A stretch of DNA of 64,000 bases from Tritrichomonas musculus (lineage: Eukaryota; Parabasalia; Tritrichomonadida; Tritrichomonadidae): assembly GCA_039105265.1 (NCBI GenBank), contig JAPFFF010000010.1, positions 2,046,001 to 2,110,000 on the forward strand, written 5' to 3'. The first letter of the stretch is position 1; every line of letters begins with the position of its first letter. Under the pieces are notes generated by a model. That model saw only the letters and a list, made by a program, of their open reading frames with translations, had not been told where the DNA came from and ran no database searches. Both the position numbers and the translations under genes were made by a program. Of the stretch, positions 22,805 through 34,215 are shown piece by piece.

Positions 22805-25800
22805 CCCAATGTGTCAACGTCATAAGGGAGTTTCCCCGATTGAATAATAAATCTGATCGTTCTTCACAATATTTCTATATGTAAAAATAATAAATTTATT
22901 TAAATATTTCTGTTGAATTCAAATTTGAATAATTTTGAATAACGATTAATTTTTCCCTCTCAATATTTTTGAAAGAAGTAGAAAAAATTTGTGAAATATG
23001 AAGAAAAATTGTTTTTTTTTCAATCATTTTGCAAAATGTCAAAAAGATTTTTGTGGATTTGGTATATTCATGTTGAGACCAACTATTCTCACTGAAAACT
23101 TTTTTTTACTAAAAAACTTTTTTGATAAATGATCAAATATCACTTATGTCCTCTAAGAATAAAACTACACTTTGCTATTAAAAATTGTTTTTATAAGTGT
23201 ATTGTTTTGATATAAAGCATCAAATTTGTGATTTACTTTTTTATCTCATTGAAATTGCTAAATATTAGCCAACATTTCTCCATCATTTTTCACGTTTGAT
23301 AAATTCAAATCATTAAATGTTAATCAGCATAAGATAACAAATTGATATTGGAAGAAAACCAAAAATTCAGTTTTTGTTTTGGTAAATCATTTCAAGTATT
23401 TCCTCAAAAATGCAATAATGCTAGATAAAAATATGTAATGATGCATCTACACAATATAAAGAATTACATTGTTGTATTATCTATTTAGGTTAGAAAAATC
23501 TCTTCAAATGATTAATTATTTGATATAATCTTGAGTTTGTTATATAATAATAAAAATGATATTTTTAAATATAATTAGGCTTAAATAATTATTTTTTTTA
23601 TACATATAACTTAGAAATATGTTATTCAATAAGATAATGTGTATAGTAACGGTAAAAATATAAAATTGCTTTATTTTTTAAATATATATTGTTATTAATG
23701 TATTATTAAATATTGAATATAATATTGTCTGGTTTTAATCGATAAATGCATCGGTAAACAAAAAACTTTTTTTGTGAAAAATAATTACAATAAATATTCA
23801 ATTTAATAAAAATATTTTTTTTTTCATATCTTTTTATTATATTGTTTTTTCGATATATTTTATATATTTATATTATTATGTTAAATTTGTTATATTATTT
23901 ATTATTTCTTTAAATTTTAATATTTGCATTTGTTTTAATTATTAAAATTATATTTATACTGCAAAGGTGATATTTATGTTTTTCTTCATGTTAGCATGTT
24001 AGTTTACTCTTGTGAGCATAATATAATACATTATTACTATCATCAGCATGACCAAGGTTTGATTTTTATTTTGATATAAAAATTGATGCTAGAACTCATA
24101 TTCACTAAAATTACTCTAAATACATGAATGTATATCTCGTTGGTAAACAAAACTATAATTCTTCTTGGTTTCGATCAATAAAAAAATGGAATTTCGTTCT
24201 TTGGTATATTAAAAATTTATATTTTATTTTTTATATTTTTATTAACTCAAAGCATAATATAATTATTTCAATTTTGTTATATTTTATTTTTAGATTTATT
24301 CATTTATTCAGTATCAATAGAAAATGGATCATTGAAAAAAAAATTCAGAATGTATTTTGAATTCATATCTCAATATTTTTGAATATATATATCAATATAA
24401 ATCTTAATATTTATGAGATATTGAAATATTTGAAATAACCTTTTAAAAAGTGTTTACATTTTATGACAATTTTAATATAAATATTCATTGATTGTAAACA
24501 TGTATATTCATTTATTTATATCTAATATATATATTATGTTTAATATAAAATATTATGAATTGATATTGCAGCTAATATCAATGGATTAATGAAATTATCG
24601 AGGCCCATATTTAAAAGAAATTCTTAGATGCACCTATCGAGTAGTTTGTTGCAATTATTAGTTCATTTTATTTCATACACGAATAAAAATAATATATTAA
24701 ATTTGTAAGAAATAAAATAAACCAGAATCCTCTAAAATAATTAAAATTTAACAAAAAACTAATTTTTTTTTTTAAATACCTTAAATTTTAGTTCATTTTT
24801 AAATATATACCTCAGGAGCATGCTAATATCAATATATGATACAGAATAAGGTATTATATTTATTAATTCTTTCTCAAATAATGTTAGATAAGAAAGATAT
24901 TCTAATTATAATAATATTAAAAAAGTTCAAAATCTCCCTTTAAAATTAAAATCTTAGAGCCTAATTGCGATATTAATAGATTTTTATAAAAGAACAATGT
25001 AAAAAAATAAATAATTTGGTGGATATTTTCAAAATATTGAAAAATCCAAAATACGTTATTTTCGTTACTATACACATATAAGATATTATTTTTTTTCGAA
25101 AATATTTGTTATTCAACTTTTTGTGAGAACTCATATAAATATTTGTAAATATAAAACCATTTTAAAGAATAGAATGAATATTGATGATTTTGTTGAAAAA
25201 ATGAAAAGAATTCAGCAAATTCTTATTGAATTTCTTGAAGATGAAATCAATATTATCAGTGATCTTCGAGTCCTTTCTTTTATCAGTGATCTTTGGATGC
25301 TTTCTTTTATCAGTGATCTTCGAGTCCTTTCTTTTATCAGTGATCTTCGGGTCCTTCCCTTTATCAGTGATCTTCGAGTCCTTCCCTTTATCAGTGATCT
25401 TCGGATGCTTTCTTTTATCAGTGATCTTCGGGTCCTTCCCTTTATCAGTGATCTTTGGGTCCTTCCCTTTATCAGTGATCTTCGGGTCCTTCCCTTTATC
25501 AGTGATCTTCGAGTCCTTTCTTTTATCAGTGATCTTCGGGTCCTTCCCTTTATCAGTGATCTTCGGGTCCTTCCCTTTATCAGTGATCTTCGAGTCCTTC
25601 CCTTTATCAGTGATCTTCGGGTCCTTCCTTTTATCAGTGATCTTCGGATTCAAGGATTGGCCTACCGTATATTACTAACTCGGCTCCTTCTGGCCCATCA
25701 GTAATCTAAATTCATTCTGGTTCTTCTAATTCTTTGGTTGATTCTGTATCTTCTAGCTCGACTGGTGCTTCATTAGTTTTTTTACTTCTTTAGTTTATCT

Positions 25801-26243
25801 TAAATAAACGTTCTTCTATCGATAAATAATTCAATTAATTATGAAACATACAATTTTATCTCAAAATAGCAAATTTTAATTTACTTATATAAATTATAAT
25901 TATAAATAATAATATATATTTTAAAGCATATTTTTGTTTATTTTAATAATAGTTCAATATTCATCAATATAAATATACAATTGTTTTTTATTCATATTGA
26001 TATCAAAAAGAACTTTATATCAATAAAATAATAAGATTATTATTATATTTTGATAAAATTATAAATACATCTAAAAAATATATTTAAATTTATATAAATA
26101 TTTATGTTTACTAGAATACAGAAATTTATTTTTTATATTTTGTATTAGATGAATACAAATTTTTTGAGAGATAAAATCCATCAATTTAAAAAATTGAATT
26201 GCATTCAATCGGGGAAACTCCCTTATGACGTTGACACATTGGG
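22805..26243. mobile_element. 3.4-kb TA-flanked DNA transposon with perfect 41-bp TIRs
   Basis: The termini 22805-22845 and 26203-26243 are exact inverted copies over 41 bp, beginning CCCAATGTGTCAACG. Each is flanked by TA (22803-22804 and 26244-26245), consistent with a TA target duplication. The insertion lies inside the open frame of a DUF3447/ankyrin gene, and the host codons on either side fit together. The interior is extremely AT-rich and holds no recognisable transposase; it contains a 27-bp minisatellite (25255-25648) and a 78-codon ATG-started hydrophobic open frame at 24124-24360 that I cannot name. Perfect TIRs suggest recent movement, using a transposase supplied elsewhere. The TA duplication is compatible with Tc1/mariner or a related superfamily, but the CCC terminus is not the usual CAGT. 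Confidence 0.85.
25255..25648. repeat. 27-bp minisatellite, about 14.6 copies
   Basis: Tandem unit of 27 bp containing ATCAGTGATCTTCGGGTCC then TTCCCTTT, with few variant positions (G/A in CGGG/CGAG, TGG, GATGC). Because the unit length is a multiple of three and lacks stops in several frames, it is open in two plus frames and one minus frame. In the plus frame it could extend a protein from the ATG at 25174 (repeat LRVLPFISD); on the minus strand the unit reads ITDKGKDPK but no ATG precedes it. Coding is uncertain. Confidence 0.8.
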
Positions 26244-26245
26244 TA

Positions 26246-27052
26246 TTCGGCTACATCTTGCCAGAAACATTTTATTGATTCTATCAAACATTCACAGTAT
26301 GAATTATTTGGTGGTTTGATTTCATTTTCTTCAATATAATGAATTAACTCTGAATTATTTGAATGAATTGCATAAAGCCATATTGATGGTCTCATAACGA
26401 CACCGTTTATGACCATATATTTAATGATTTGAATTGATCCATAAAATGCTGCATACTCAATAAATGTTGGATTCTTTCCTATTAAAAATTGGTTGGTCTC
26501 AAAAAGTGATGATGGAATTTCACTGTCAAGAGAAATGTTTGTTTTGTTGACAAATTTAATGAAATCTTCAACCAAGTCTTTTTGGATTAATTGGCAAATG
26601 TAATTGTCATTTTCTCCTATTTTTCTTTTTTCTTCATAAATTTCCTTCTCTTCTGCTGGCTTTTTAAGATATAAATCATAATCTGGATTTTTTGTAATTT
26701 CGGTGAAAATGTAATTATTGACCTTTAATATTTTTTCTTGGATAAGGAAAAGAAGAACTCTTTTGTTGCTACGGAAAATGTTGAATATTTCATTGGGAGA
26801 AAAATTAGTTTTTAATTCTGTTTCAAAATTATGAAGAAGTCTTTCGATTTTTTCATAAAAATTTGGGCATCTGAAATGATTGTTAGCGATGTTTTCTATT
26901 AAATGAAGGACTTCTATTAATTTGAGTTTTCTTGGGTAATTAACTGAATCTAGCATATCAAATTTTGGTAAGGCTGCGTTCCCATCTATGTAATCAATCA
27001 TTAGATCTCTGGCATTATTCATTTCATTAATGTATGCATTTAAAGATTGCAT
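26246..27052 (-). pseudogene. 5' part of DUF3447/ankyrin gene, interrupted by transposon
   Basis: Starts at a good ATG (27050-27052). The first 269 codons are an undamaged trichomonad ankyrin protein N-terminus: an alpha-helical leader, then the DUF3447 region with IGENDNYICQLI (about residues 145-156), FIEYAAFYGSIQIIKYM and YAIHSNNSELIHYIEENE. At codon 269 (DVAEY) the frame enters the terminal repeat of the 3.4-kb element and ends 19 codons later at 26186, giving at most a truncated product of 288 residues. Proteins of this family act as intracellular interaction scaffolds; none has a firm role. The rest of the gene lies at 21832-22802. Confidence 0.8.
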
Positions 27053-27845
27053 CTTTATAAAAAAATGAAGGTTATATAAAAAAAATTTTATAATAAAATT
27101 TCATTTAAACTTTTTATATGAGTTATTTCAAAAATGAAATAAATTTAAATTTGTGTCTATTTATGTCAGAACTTTTTGAAGGAATAAATTTTTTTCCCTT
27201 CAATTAGGTAATCATGTTTTTTGTATTTTTTAAATGAGATGAACTGTTTTCTTAAGTGGTATTCTATTGATTCTAGTGATTACGGAGTAATGAAAAACAA
27301 AATTGTTCACAAAATCTTTGTTTCCAATTCATTTTTTGATCCTGAAATTCTTTCATTGAAGTTCAAAGAATATGTTTTTTTATATTTGTGTTATGTTTTC
27401 TTAATGGTCAAATGTTAACCATTTTTAAAATAGCAGATTTGATAAAAAATGCTCAAATTCAAATGAGTTTTTAGCAACATTATACTTTATCTCGATTATC
27501 AAGTTTCAAAATAACGGATTTCTGAGAGTGATTCTCAAAATAACAAGCTTGTTATTTCTGAGAAATCATTTTTTTGAACAAAATATAATATATCTCAGTC
27601 AACAATAATAGTAATGAATATTCATAAACATTAATAATACATTAAAAAAATATTCATTACTTATCAGCCTTTGAAATTGCGGTATTAACATATTAAAAAA
27701 AAATTATATAATATAAATTTAAAAAAGTTAGTTTCATACTTTTTTTTGTGATGTATGATACAAGATCAATATTGACCTCAAACTCCGGGGTTCATAAGTA
27801 TTGGGGAAAATAAGTATTAAAAATAAAAAAAAAAAAATATAATAT
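27053..27845. other. Intergenic region with fold-back sequence
   Basis: AT-rich. Its only structured part is the palindrome at 27530-27567 (separate entry). A short open stretch at 27221-27418 has no recognisable content. Confidence 0.4.
27530..27567. repeat. 38-bp imperfect palindrome made of transposon-end sequence
   Basis: GATTCTCAAAATAACAAG (27530-27547) is followed directly by its near reverse complement (27548-27567). The same sequence is the inner part of the right terminal repeat of the element at 49046-49541. It looks like two ends of that family joined head to head. Confidence 0.5.
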
Positions 27846-28472
27846 TTATTTTTTTGGTGTCCAATTTGGAATTATCATACCATATTTTTCAGCCATTCTA
27901 CGATATGCTTTAATAGCTTCTGGTAGATCGTAAGGTTCATCACTTGACAGATCTAGTTTTGGAGGAGGATCGTCTGCATCACCTGTCATAATTAAGGCAA
28001 ACATTTCTGAAATTAACGAACTAATTGTACGTACTGGAGTTCACGCTTTGAATGTCAATGATGCTGAGCAAATTGAGCCACCAATTGTAACATGACCAGT
28101 ATACTGAATAAATCGAGGCCGATACACACGGAAAAAGGGAGCAATTGATGGATAATTTGATGGGAAAGTAATTAAAAGTTCAATATAATTACGATGATAC
28201 TTTTCCTCATATTTTTTCATATCTTCGTAAATTGGAAGACCGTCAAATTTATGAAATTTGACACTCCATAATTCAAGATCATTATCAACCAATTCAACGA
28301 TATATCCTTGTTCTTTGCCAGATTCTAGGGCTTCATCATAATCCATTTGAAGACGACTAATTAAAACTGGAGTATCACTAGTACTTGAAGAAGAATTAGT
28401 TCTTATCGAGGGAGTACCAAATGTTTCTTCATCACTAATGATTTCTTGTTCTTCTTCTGATTTTCCGCTCAT
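27846..28472 (-). pseudogene. UBE2Q-like ubiquitin-conjugating enzyme with in-frame TGA
   Basis: From the ATG at 28470-28472 the frame encodes an acidic Ser-rich leader (about 40 residues) and an E2 fold of the UBE2Q type: the LITFPSNYPSIAPFFRV strand region and TIGGSICSASL with the probable catalytic Cys (about residue 137). A TGA at 28041-28043 stands where UBE2Q proteins have a near-invariant Trp (GW-S/T-P), and the same frame continues after it as TPVRTISSLISEMFALI to NWTPKK and a TAA at 27846-27848. With Trp in that position the protein would be 208 residues and complete. TGA is a true stop elsewhere (HSP90), so this is probably a single inactivating change, a sequence error, or a readthrough site. 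Product as read: 143 residues ending just after the active-site Cys. Confidence 0.6.
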
Positions 28473-28788
28473 TTATAAATCCCTAAGTTTATACAATTTT
28501 GACAAAACTTTGACGCATTTTAAAAAACTTTAATATTTTTTAATAAAATATTATTATTTTGTAGATAATTTGCTAAACAATCAAGCATTAATTTTTGGGA
28601 AAAAAATTGTCTATCATGTCATGAAAGGGAATGGATTTTTAAAATGAAAGTCTTTTTAATGTTTTTTAATTCACATTTCAAACTCAATTAGCATCAAAAT
28701 ATTAAAATAAAGTTTAAATCATTTCGGGTTATTTTAAACCGGATAAAAAAGGGCAAATACATTTATATCATCTTGGGTAATCTAATAA

Positions 28789-30399
28789 ATACTTATTAGA
28801 TATACGAAATCAGGTGATGTTTACGCATTTGCAATAATTGTATATGAACTTATTACTTTAGAAGAGCCTTTTAAAGGATTCACAATGTATAATATTTGTA
28901 CAAAAGTTACTCATAATGCCCAACGACCTGAATTTAAATTTCCAGTTCCTGATTGCAATTACCAGCTTATAACTCGTTTCTGGGCACAAGATCCAGATGA
29001 ACGTCCAACTTTTGATGAAATTGTAGAAGAACTCAAAACAAATGATGAATTCATCACTGACTCAGTTGATAAAGATGAATTTTTAGATTTTGTTGATTTA
29101 ATCGATAATTATAAAACAACTTTTGATCCTAGTAAAAAATTTAAGAAGATAACTTTTTCAAAAGAACCACAAAAAGTTGTAGAAGAAGTGCTCCCACGAA
29201 AAGAAGAAATGCAAAAAAGAGAAAAAATTGTCGAACAAAAGCCTAAGCCAAAGCCAAAACAAATACCAGTAATATATTCAACAACATCTTCATCTGATTA
29301 TTCATTTGATTTTTCATCTAATCTTTCATCCTATGATGATAATATTGATAATAATGTTGAATCTGATTCCGAATCAGATTTTGATCAATTGCCATTTAAT
29401 GATGTTCATATCGATCCATCAGCTACTAGTATTGGTCAATCTTTCCAAAATAATAAAATAATTTAAAAAGTAGCAATTCCTTCATCTGACACTCAAATGA
29501 GCCCAGGAGTATTCAAAGATTGCATTAAATTAAAATATATTATATTACCACCAAAATTAAATAAAATTGCTGTTGATCTTTTTAATGGATACTCTAATCT
29601 CAGAAGAATTGAGATTCCACCATTGGTTGCAGAAATATCAATGAATGCTTTTATTGAATGTAAAAAATTAAGAGAAATCGTTATTCCATCGAAAGTAACA
29701 AGAATAATGAATTCTGCTTTTGAAGGATGTACATAACTTTCGAAAGTTACGATTTCATCATCTGTAAAACAAATTAGCAACAGTGTGTTTTTTGGATGTT
29801 CTTCATTAAAAGAAGTCATATTTGAAGATTCATCGAATTTGACACAAATTGGGAGACTTTGCTTCATGGGTTGTCAATCACTTCAAACAATTAATATTCC
29901 TTCATCAGTTAAACAAATTGGTGAATATGTTTTCGCATATTGTTCTAATTTGTCTAAGTTAATATTACCATCTTCTATTAAGCAAATTGATGGATTTGCA
30001 TTTTCTCATTGTTCATCATTATCAGAAATTGGTTTTGAAAAACCTTCTTCTTTAACAAAATTGGAAGTAAATACATTTGAATATTGTAAGTCATTGCCTC
30101 AAATTGAAATTCCTGCTTCGGTTACTAGAATTGGTAATAATTGCTTCCAAGATTGTGAGAAATTGTCAAACATTTCTTTTGAAACTCCATCAAAATTGGG
30201 TTTCATTGATGTATACATAATTACTAGGAGTAAATTGCTCAAACAAATAAAGATCCCTTCTTCATTAAAGAATTTCAATATATCATCGTTCATTACAGGT
30301 AATTTAGAACAAGTTTTTGTTTCTTCATCATTAAAGAAGTCAATTGAAAATGATCTTGATTCATCCTTATCTTTTACAATTTCATTTTATGATGAATAA
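28789..30399 (+). pseudogene. 5'-truncated kinase - BspA leucine-rich repeat fusion relic
   Basis: The plus frame opens at 28789 in the middle of a TKL kinase C-lobe (KSGDVYAFAIIVYELIT), continues with the FWAQDPDERPTFDEIVEEL helix (about 28975-29030) and the DEFLDFVDLIDNYKTTFDPSK extension seen in other trichomonad kinases, then a Pro/Lys- and Ser/Asp-rich linker. After a TAA (29464-29466) the same frame continues as BspA-type LRRs (IPPLVAEISMNAFIECKKL), passes a second TAA (29734-29736) where paralogues have a Ser, and runs through seven or more further repeats to 30399. Frame is kept throughout; the kinase N-lobe and catalytic loop are absent. The arrangement implies an ancestral kinase with an LRR tail. 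The first ATG (28885) lies too late to give a functional kinase. Confidence 0.7.
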
Positions 30400-30865
30400 A
30401 CGCTTAATTTTATTTATCATTTTATTGGCAAAAACAATTATATAATTGTTTTCTATTTTATTAATTCTTTACTTATTCTCCATAGCTATTAAGATAAAAC
30501 ATGAATATCAAGCATCAATACTTTGATGCGCTATGACACTTTTTTGAGCGAAGCTCAAAAAGTGGCGCTCTTGTTTATAATAATAATTCTTAAATATTAA
30601 TTTTTTTATAAATCATGCTATTTAATTTTTAATTTTAAAATTACATCAAGTTTGTATCTGAATTTTGTTGATTTTTTTTTAATTTAGATGTATTTTGAAA
30701 AGAAATAATCATAGGGAGGATAACCGCCAAAAAAATGGCAAAAAGATATCGAAAATAATTTTTTAAAAAATAATATGACAATAGCATTCTTTATATATAA
30801 AGCGATAGGTTATATTGATTAAAATATTTTTTTAATTTAGATTATTTCTACTGATAGCCAAAAAC

Positions 30866-30896
<31 letters not shown>

Positions 30897-31011
30897 CAAT
30901 AAAAGAAAATCTTTTTTTTTTTTATTTTGCTGCAAAATTATATCAAGATATAGTGAATCACTATATGAACTTTTTTCTTGATGATAAAGAAAAACAATGA
31001 ATATATTTTTA
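30400..31011. other. Intergenic region with hairpin and AT microsatellite
   Basis: Contains a palindromic sequence around 30538-30562 (CTTTTTTGAGC, loop GAA, GCTCAAAAAG; one unpaired T) and an (AT)n run at 30866-30888. No gene seen. Confidence 0.5.
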
Positions 31012-33063
31012 TCAAGATGAATTTAAATTATCAAATATTTTTCTGCTATCATATATTACTTTGATGCCTTCATGTTCCATTTCTCTCATAAATGGAATAT
31101 CAGCTGGATTATATTTATGCTTGTCAGGTGTATGCGGCATCCTTCTTAAATACACAATAGGCTTATCTGCTTGTTTTTTCATATTTGGACTTTTTATTGG
31201 ATTTCCTTCATGACCACTCATAATATATTTCATGTTTCTTCTTAAACGTATGATGGTATCTTTTTCTCCTTTTCCAGGGCCTCCATACAAAATCTTTATT
31301 TCATCTATCCTATCCTGCAATTTCCCAAACATTTTATATGCATGTTCAACGCTTCCATTCAATTCTTTACCAAAAGGCATGCATAGTTCGTCTCCACAGA
31401 AAAGAATTCCTTCTTTTTTATCAAGGAAAAGGAGACTTCCTACAGCGTGATCTGGGCATTTAAATGTCTCAATCTCTCTTCCACCAAGATCAAAAACATA
31501 TCCCTCATCAATGATTACAACTGGATAATTTCTTGGGAAATTTATTCCAGAAAAGCTTGGAAATGGGATTGTTGCAAGAGGTTGTGTTTCTTTTGACATG
31601 TAAGCACAGTCAAAATAACAATTATTTGCAGTATGATCAAAATGATCATGAGTATTAGCAATGTGTTTGACTGGTTTTTCTGTGAGACTTTGACAATAAG
31701 CTCTTGGATTTCCACATCCATATCCGCCGTCAATCACAAGAGCCTCATTTTCACCTTCAACAAGGTAAAAATAGTCACCATCACTTGAAATCTGCCATGT
31801 TCCTGGTGCAATCAAACTCGAATGAAAATATGGAACATCCATAGGAAGTCTTTTACCATTTTCATCCTCAAGAAGAACATCATGCTTGCAACTAAAATCA
31901 ATTCTATTGTTGCTCTGTGCAAAAAGCCAGTCTTGTATTGCTACAAGATTATAAGCATGAACCCAAGTATGAACATGATACGCACCTGGTGATGGTTTTT
32001 CATTTTCAGGCAGAATGCTGTCTTTCTCAAACCATGTGAAGAAAATATGCTCACCTGTTCTTGCAATCATTCTCACAACATCATTTTGCACATCTAAATT
32101 ATCTTTAGCATTTATGCATCCTCTTACTACTCTACCACCACATTTTTCTACATTTTTCATGCAATTTGACATGATAGGAAATGCTTTTTCATCCATTTCT
32201 GATACAAGAATCCAAAGATTTTCATCTTTAACAGAACTCATCGTATCTGGATTCCATTGTCCAGCTACCAGAAAACATCCTGCAAAAAAGTTTGGATTAC
32301 GAAGCATTAGTTCACATAATATCATGCATCCCATTGATTGTCCGGTACCAAAAATACGCTTCTCATCAACAGGATATTTTTTTATTAATGATTTTACTAA
32401 TGATATTGTTGCATCAGCTTCCCATGTAACTTCAAAATGATCGTTTGCAACTTGATTTGGATACCTTGGAGCTAAAACGAAGCATGGATTGCGTTGTTGT
32501 GAAAAATCTTCTGCCCAAACGGTTGCACCGTTCCCTTGAACTAGTGGAGCTTGGATATCGTCAGAACATGATCCAGCATCATGAATAAAAAGTACAAGTG
32601 GGTATCTTCTTTGTTCTTTAATTTCATGTGGTATGAAAAGATTATAGTCTAGTTTATTTCCTGTTTTATGATCTTCAAATGTAAAACTTTGGAAGGAATC
32701 AACAGTAATGTTAATTGCACTATTGATTTTTCTGTACGATGTATCACCTGGAAGAAGAATTTCTAATTCAACAGATACAACTTTCAGTTTAGAATCCCTG
32801 CCTTTTCCTATTCTTCTTTTGACAGATGAATCATTATCACTCAAATCTAATTCAAGAAAAACATACCTTCCTTCTGAGGATTTTTGTCCCAGTTTTCCAT
32901 TTGGGTTGGCATATATTTCTGTGATATTCCTACATTTAACTCGATAATCTTTTTTTCTGAGATTTTGGCTGGAAATTGCATCATCGTATTCCAACATTAC
33001 TGCAGCCACCATTTGTCCATCTCCTGTAACTTTTGTTACAGCTTTTATATTATGTAACTTCAT
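31012..33063 (-). CDS. Esterase - metallo-beta-lactamase-fold fusion hydrolase
   Basis: An intact 683-residue protein from the ATG at 33061-33063. Residues about 1-125 form an Ig-like or esterase N-domain. Residues 130-385 are an alpha/beta hydrolase of the PHB-depolymerase / prolyl-oligopeptidase-like esterase type, with LVLFIHDAG (oxyanion region, 156-164) and the nucleophile elbow GQSMG (Ser243); His near 363-369 (AYHVHTWVHAY) is the likely third catalytic residue. Residues 415-640 are a metallo-beta-lactamase fold with THDHFDH (471-477), PDHAVGS (His539), CGDE (Asp558) and a late SGHEG, i.e. a full two-metal ligand set. Both halves should be active. There is no signal peptide or membrane segment. 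The combination and motifs are bacterial in style, so lateral transfer is likely. The substrate is unknown; an ester hydrolysed in sequence with a lactone or thioester would fit. Confidence 0.85.
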   Translation of the reverse strand: MKLHNIKAVTKVTGDGQMVAAVMLEYDDAISSQNLRKKDYRVKCRNITEIYANPNGKLGQKSSEGRYVFLELDLSDNDSSVKRRIGKGRDSKLKVVSVELEILLPGDTSYRKINSAINITVDSFQSFTFEDHKTGNKLDYNLFIPHEIKEQRRYPLVLFIHDAGSCSDDIQAPLVQGNGATVWAEDFSQQRNPCFVLAPRYPNQVANDHFEVTWEADATISLVKSLIKKYPVDEKRIFGTGQSMGCMILCELMLRNPNFFAGCFLVAGQWNPDTMSSVKDENLWILVSEMDEKAFPIMSNCMKNVEKCGGRVVRGCINAKDNLDVQNDVVRMIARTGEHIFFTWFEKDSILPENEKPSPGAYHVHTWVHAYNLVAIQDWLFAQSNNRIDFSCKHDVLLEDENGKRLPMDVPYFHSSLIAPGTWQISSDGDYFYLVEGENEALVIDGGYGCGNPRAYCQSLTEKPVKHIANTHDHFDHTANNCYFDCAYMSKETQPLATIPFPSFSGINFPRNYPVVIIDEGYVFDLGGREIETFKCPDHAVGSLLFLDKKEGILFCGDELCMPFGKELNGSVEHAYKMFGKLQDRIDEIKILYGGPGKGEKDTIIRLRRNMKYIMSGHEGNPIKSPNMKKQADKPIVYLRRMPHTPDKHKYNPADIPFMREMEHEGIKVIYDSRKIFDNLNSS

Positions 33064-34209
33064 TTAAATTTAAAATTAAAAAATTCAATAAATCGCAATA
33101 TTCAATTATTTGTAAATCATTCAAAAAATAAGTAAATATAATTATATAATTGAAAAAAATTGAATTTGCACAGAAATTATTGAATACGCATTGAATTTAT
33201 TTCTATAGGTATTCAATATTTTCAAAGCTCCTCTTAAATCAATCCCAAAAAAACAATTCTCACAGGATTTTCTAATGAATTTTTTGTTGTGCATTATGTT
33301 TTAATGAACGTGAAATCATCGAAATTTTTTGATCCTACCAATAAAATGGTTAGAAAATGATTGCATAAAAAAGTGAAAAAATCAGATATTTGGATCATGT
33401 AATGAATAAGTATTTACTAATAAAAAGTATATATTAAAAATATGCATTAATTATATATAAAAGTGAATGTAGTTTTGTAGGTCTATCACTGTCATACATT
33501 AAATTAAGAGAACTTTTTATCGAAATTTTCAGACCTCTTTTTTTTATCTGTTGATTTTATTGAACCCATATTGAAAACATATAAAATCCCGAAGATTTCC
33601 AATTAATGTACATAATTTATGAAAATAAATATAAAATATTCATTTGGAAAATGATATTGGAATATCGTAGCATTGAAAAAAATTCAATTATTTTCATATA
33701 GGTAGTTGGATCTTCTAGAAAGAAGCAATTTTAACATTTAGAAAAGGTATGATCATACTAATTAATATGTCGCTAATAATTCGTTATATCTGGAATTTTA
33801 ATAAATGAATCAGAAAAAGAAATATGATTGCATTTTTTGGATTTTCTTGAGTAAAGCCTATATATTTTGATTGTCAATCAATGTACAATACTACGATACA
33901 ATTTTGATATGGAAAAATAGATTTAAAATTGAGAAATTTGTTGCTCAAATTGAACAATTTTGATGAAATTTCTTAATAACGGATAAATTTTGTTTAGTAT
34001 TCAAATTTCGAAAATAAAAATACATATTTTTTAAATATCTTTTTCATTTATTTTCGATTAAATTGAGTAATTATTAATATGATATATAAATACAATTCTA
34101 AAAGATTAATACTATTTAAAATAAATATTAATAGTAATTTAATTAATAAAATTTGCATATATGGTGTTTAATTTTTATTTAACTTTTCAATATAGTTTAT
34201 TTTTTCAAT
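33064..34209. other. AT-rich intergenic region
   Basis: About 1.1 kb between the esterase-MBL fusion and the 862-bp element. I see no gene or ordered repeat. Confidence 0.4.
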
Positions 34210-34215
34210 GCTTTA

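Noticed and set aside
24124-24360. 78-residue hydrophobic protein in the 3.4-kb element
   Set aside because: It has an ATG, but its composition is what A/T-rich DNA gives by chance and nothing else supports it; mentioned only within the element.
25162-25653. Lys-rich ITDKGKDPK repeat protein on the minus strand
   Set aside because: No ATG precedes the array; openness follows from the 27-bp unit lacking stops.
22805-26243. Maverick/Polinton or retroelement
   Set aside because: Short TIRs, a TA duplication, 3.4 kb length and no polymerase, integrase or capsid-like frames; it fits a plain DNA transposon.
27846-28472. TGA reassigned to Trp in this organism
   Set aside because: HSP90 ends at a TGA in the expected place and the coiled-coil gene also ends in TGA, so TGA is a stop here.
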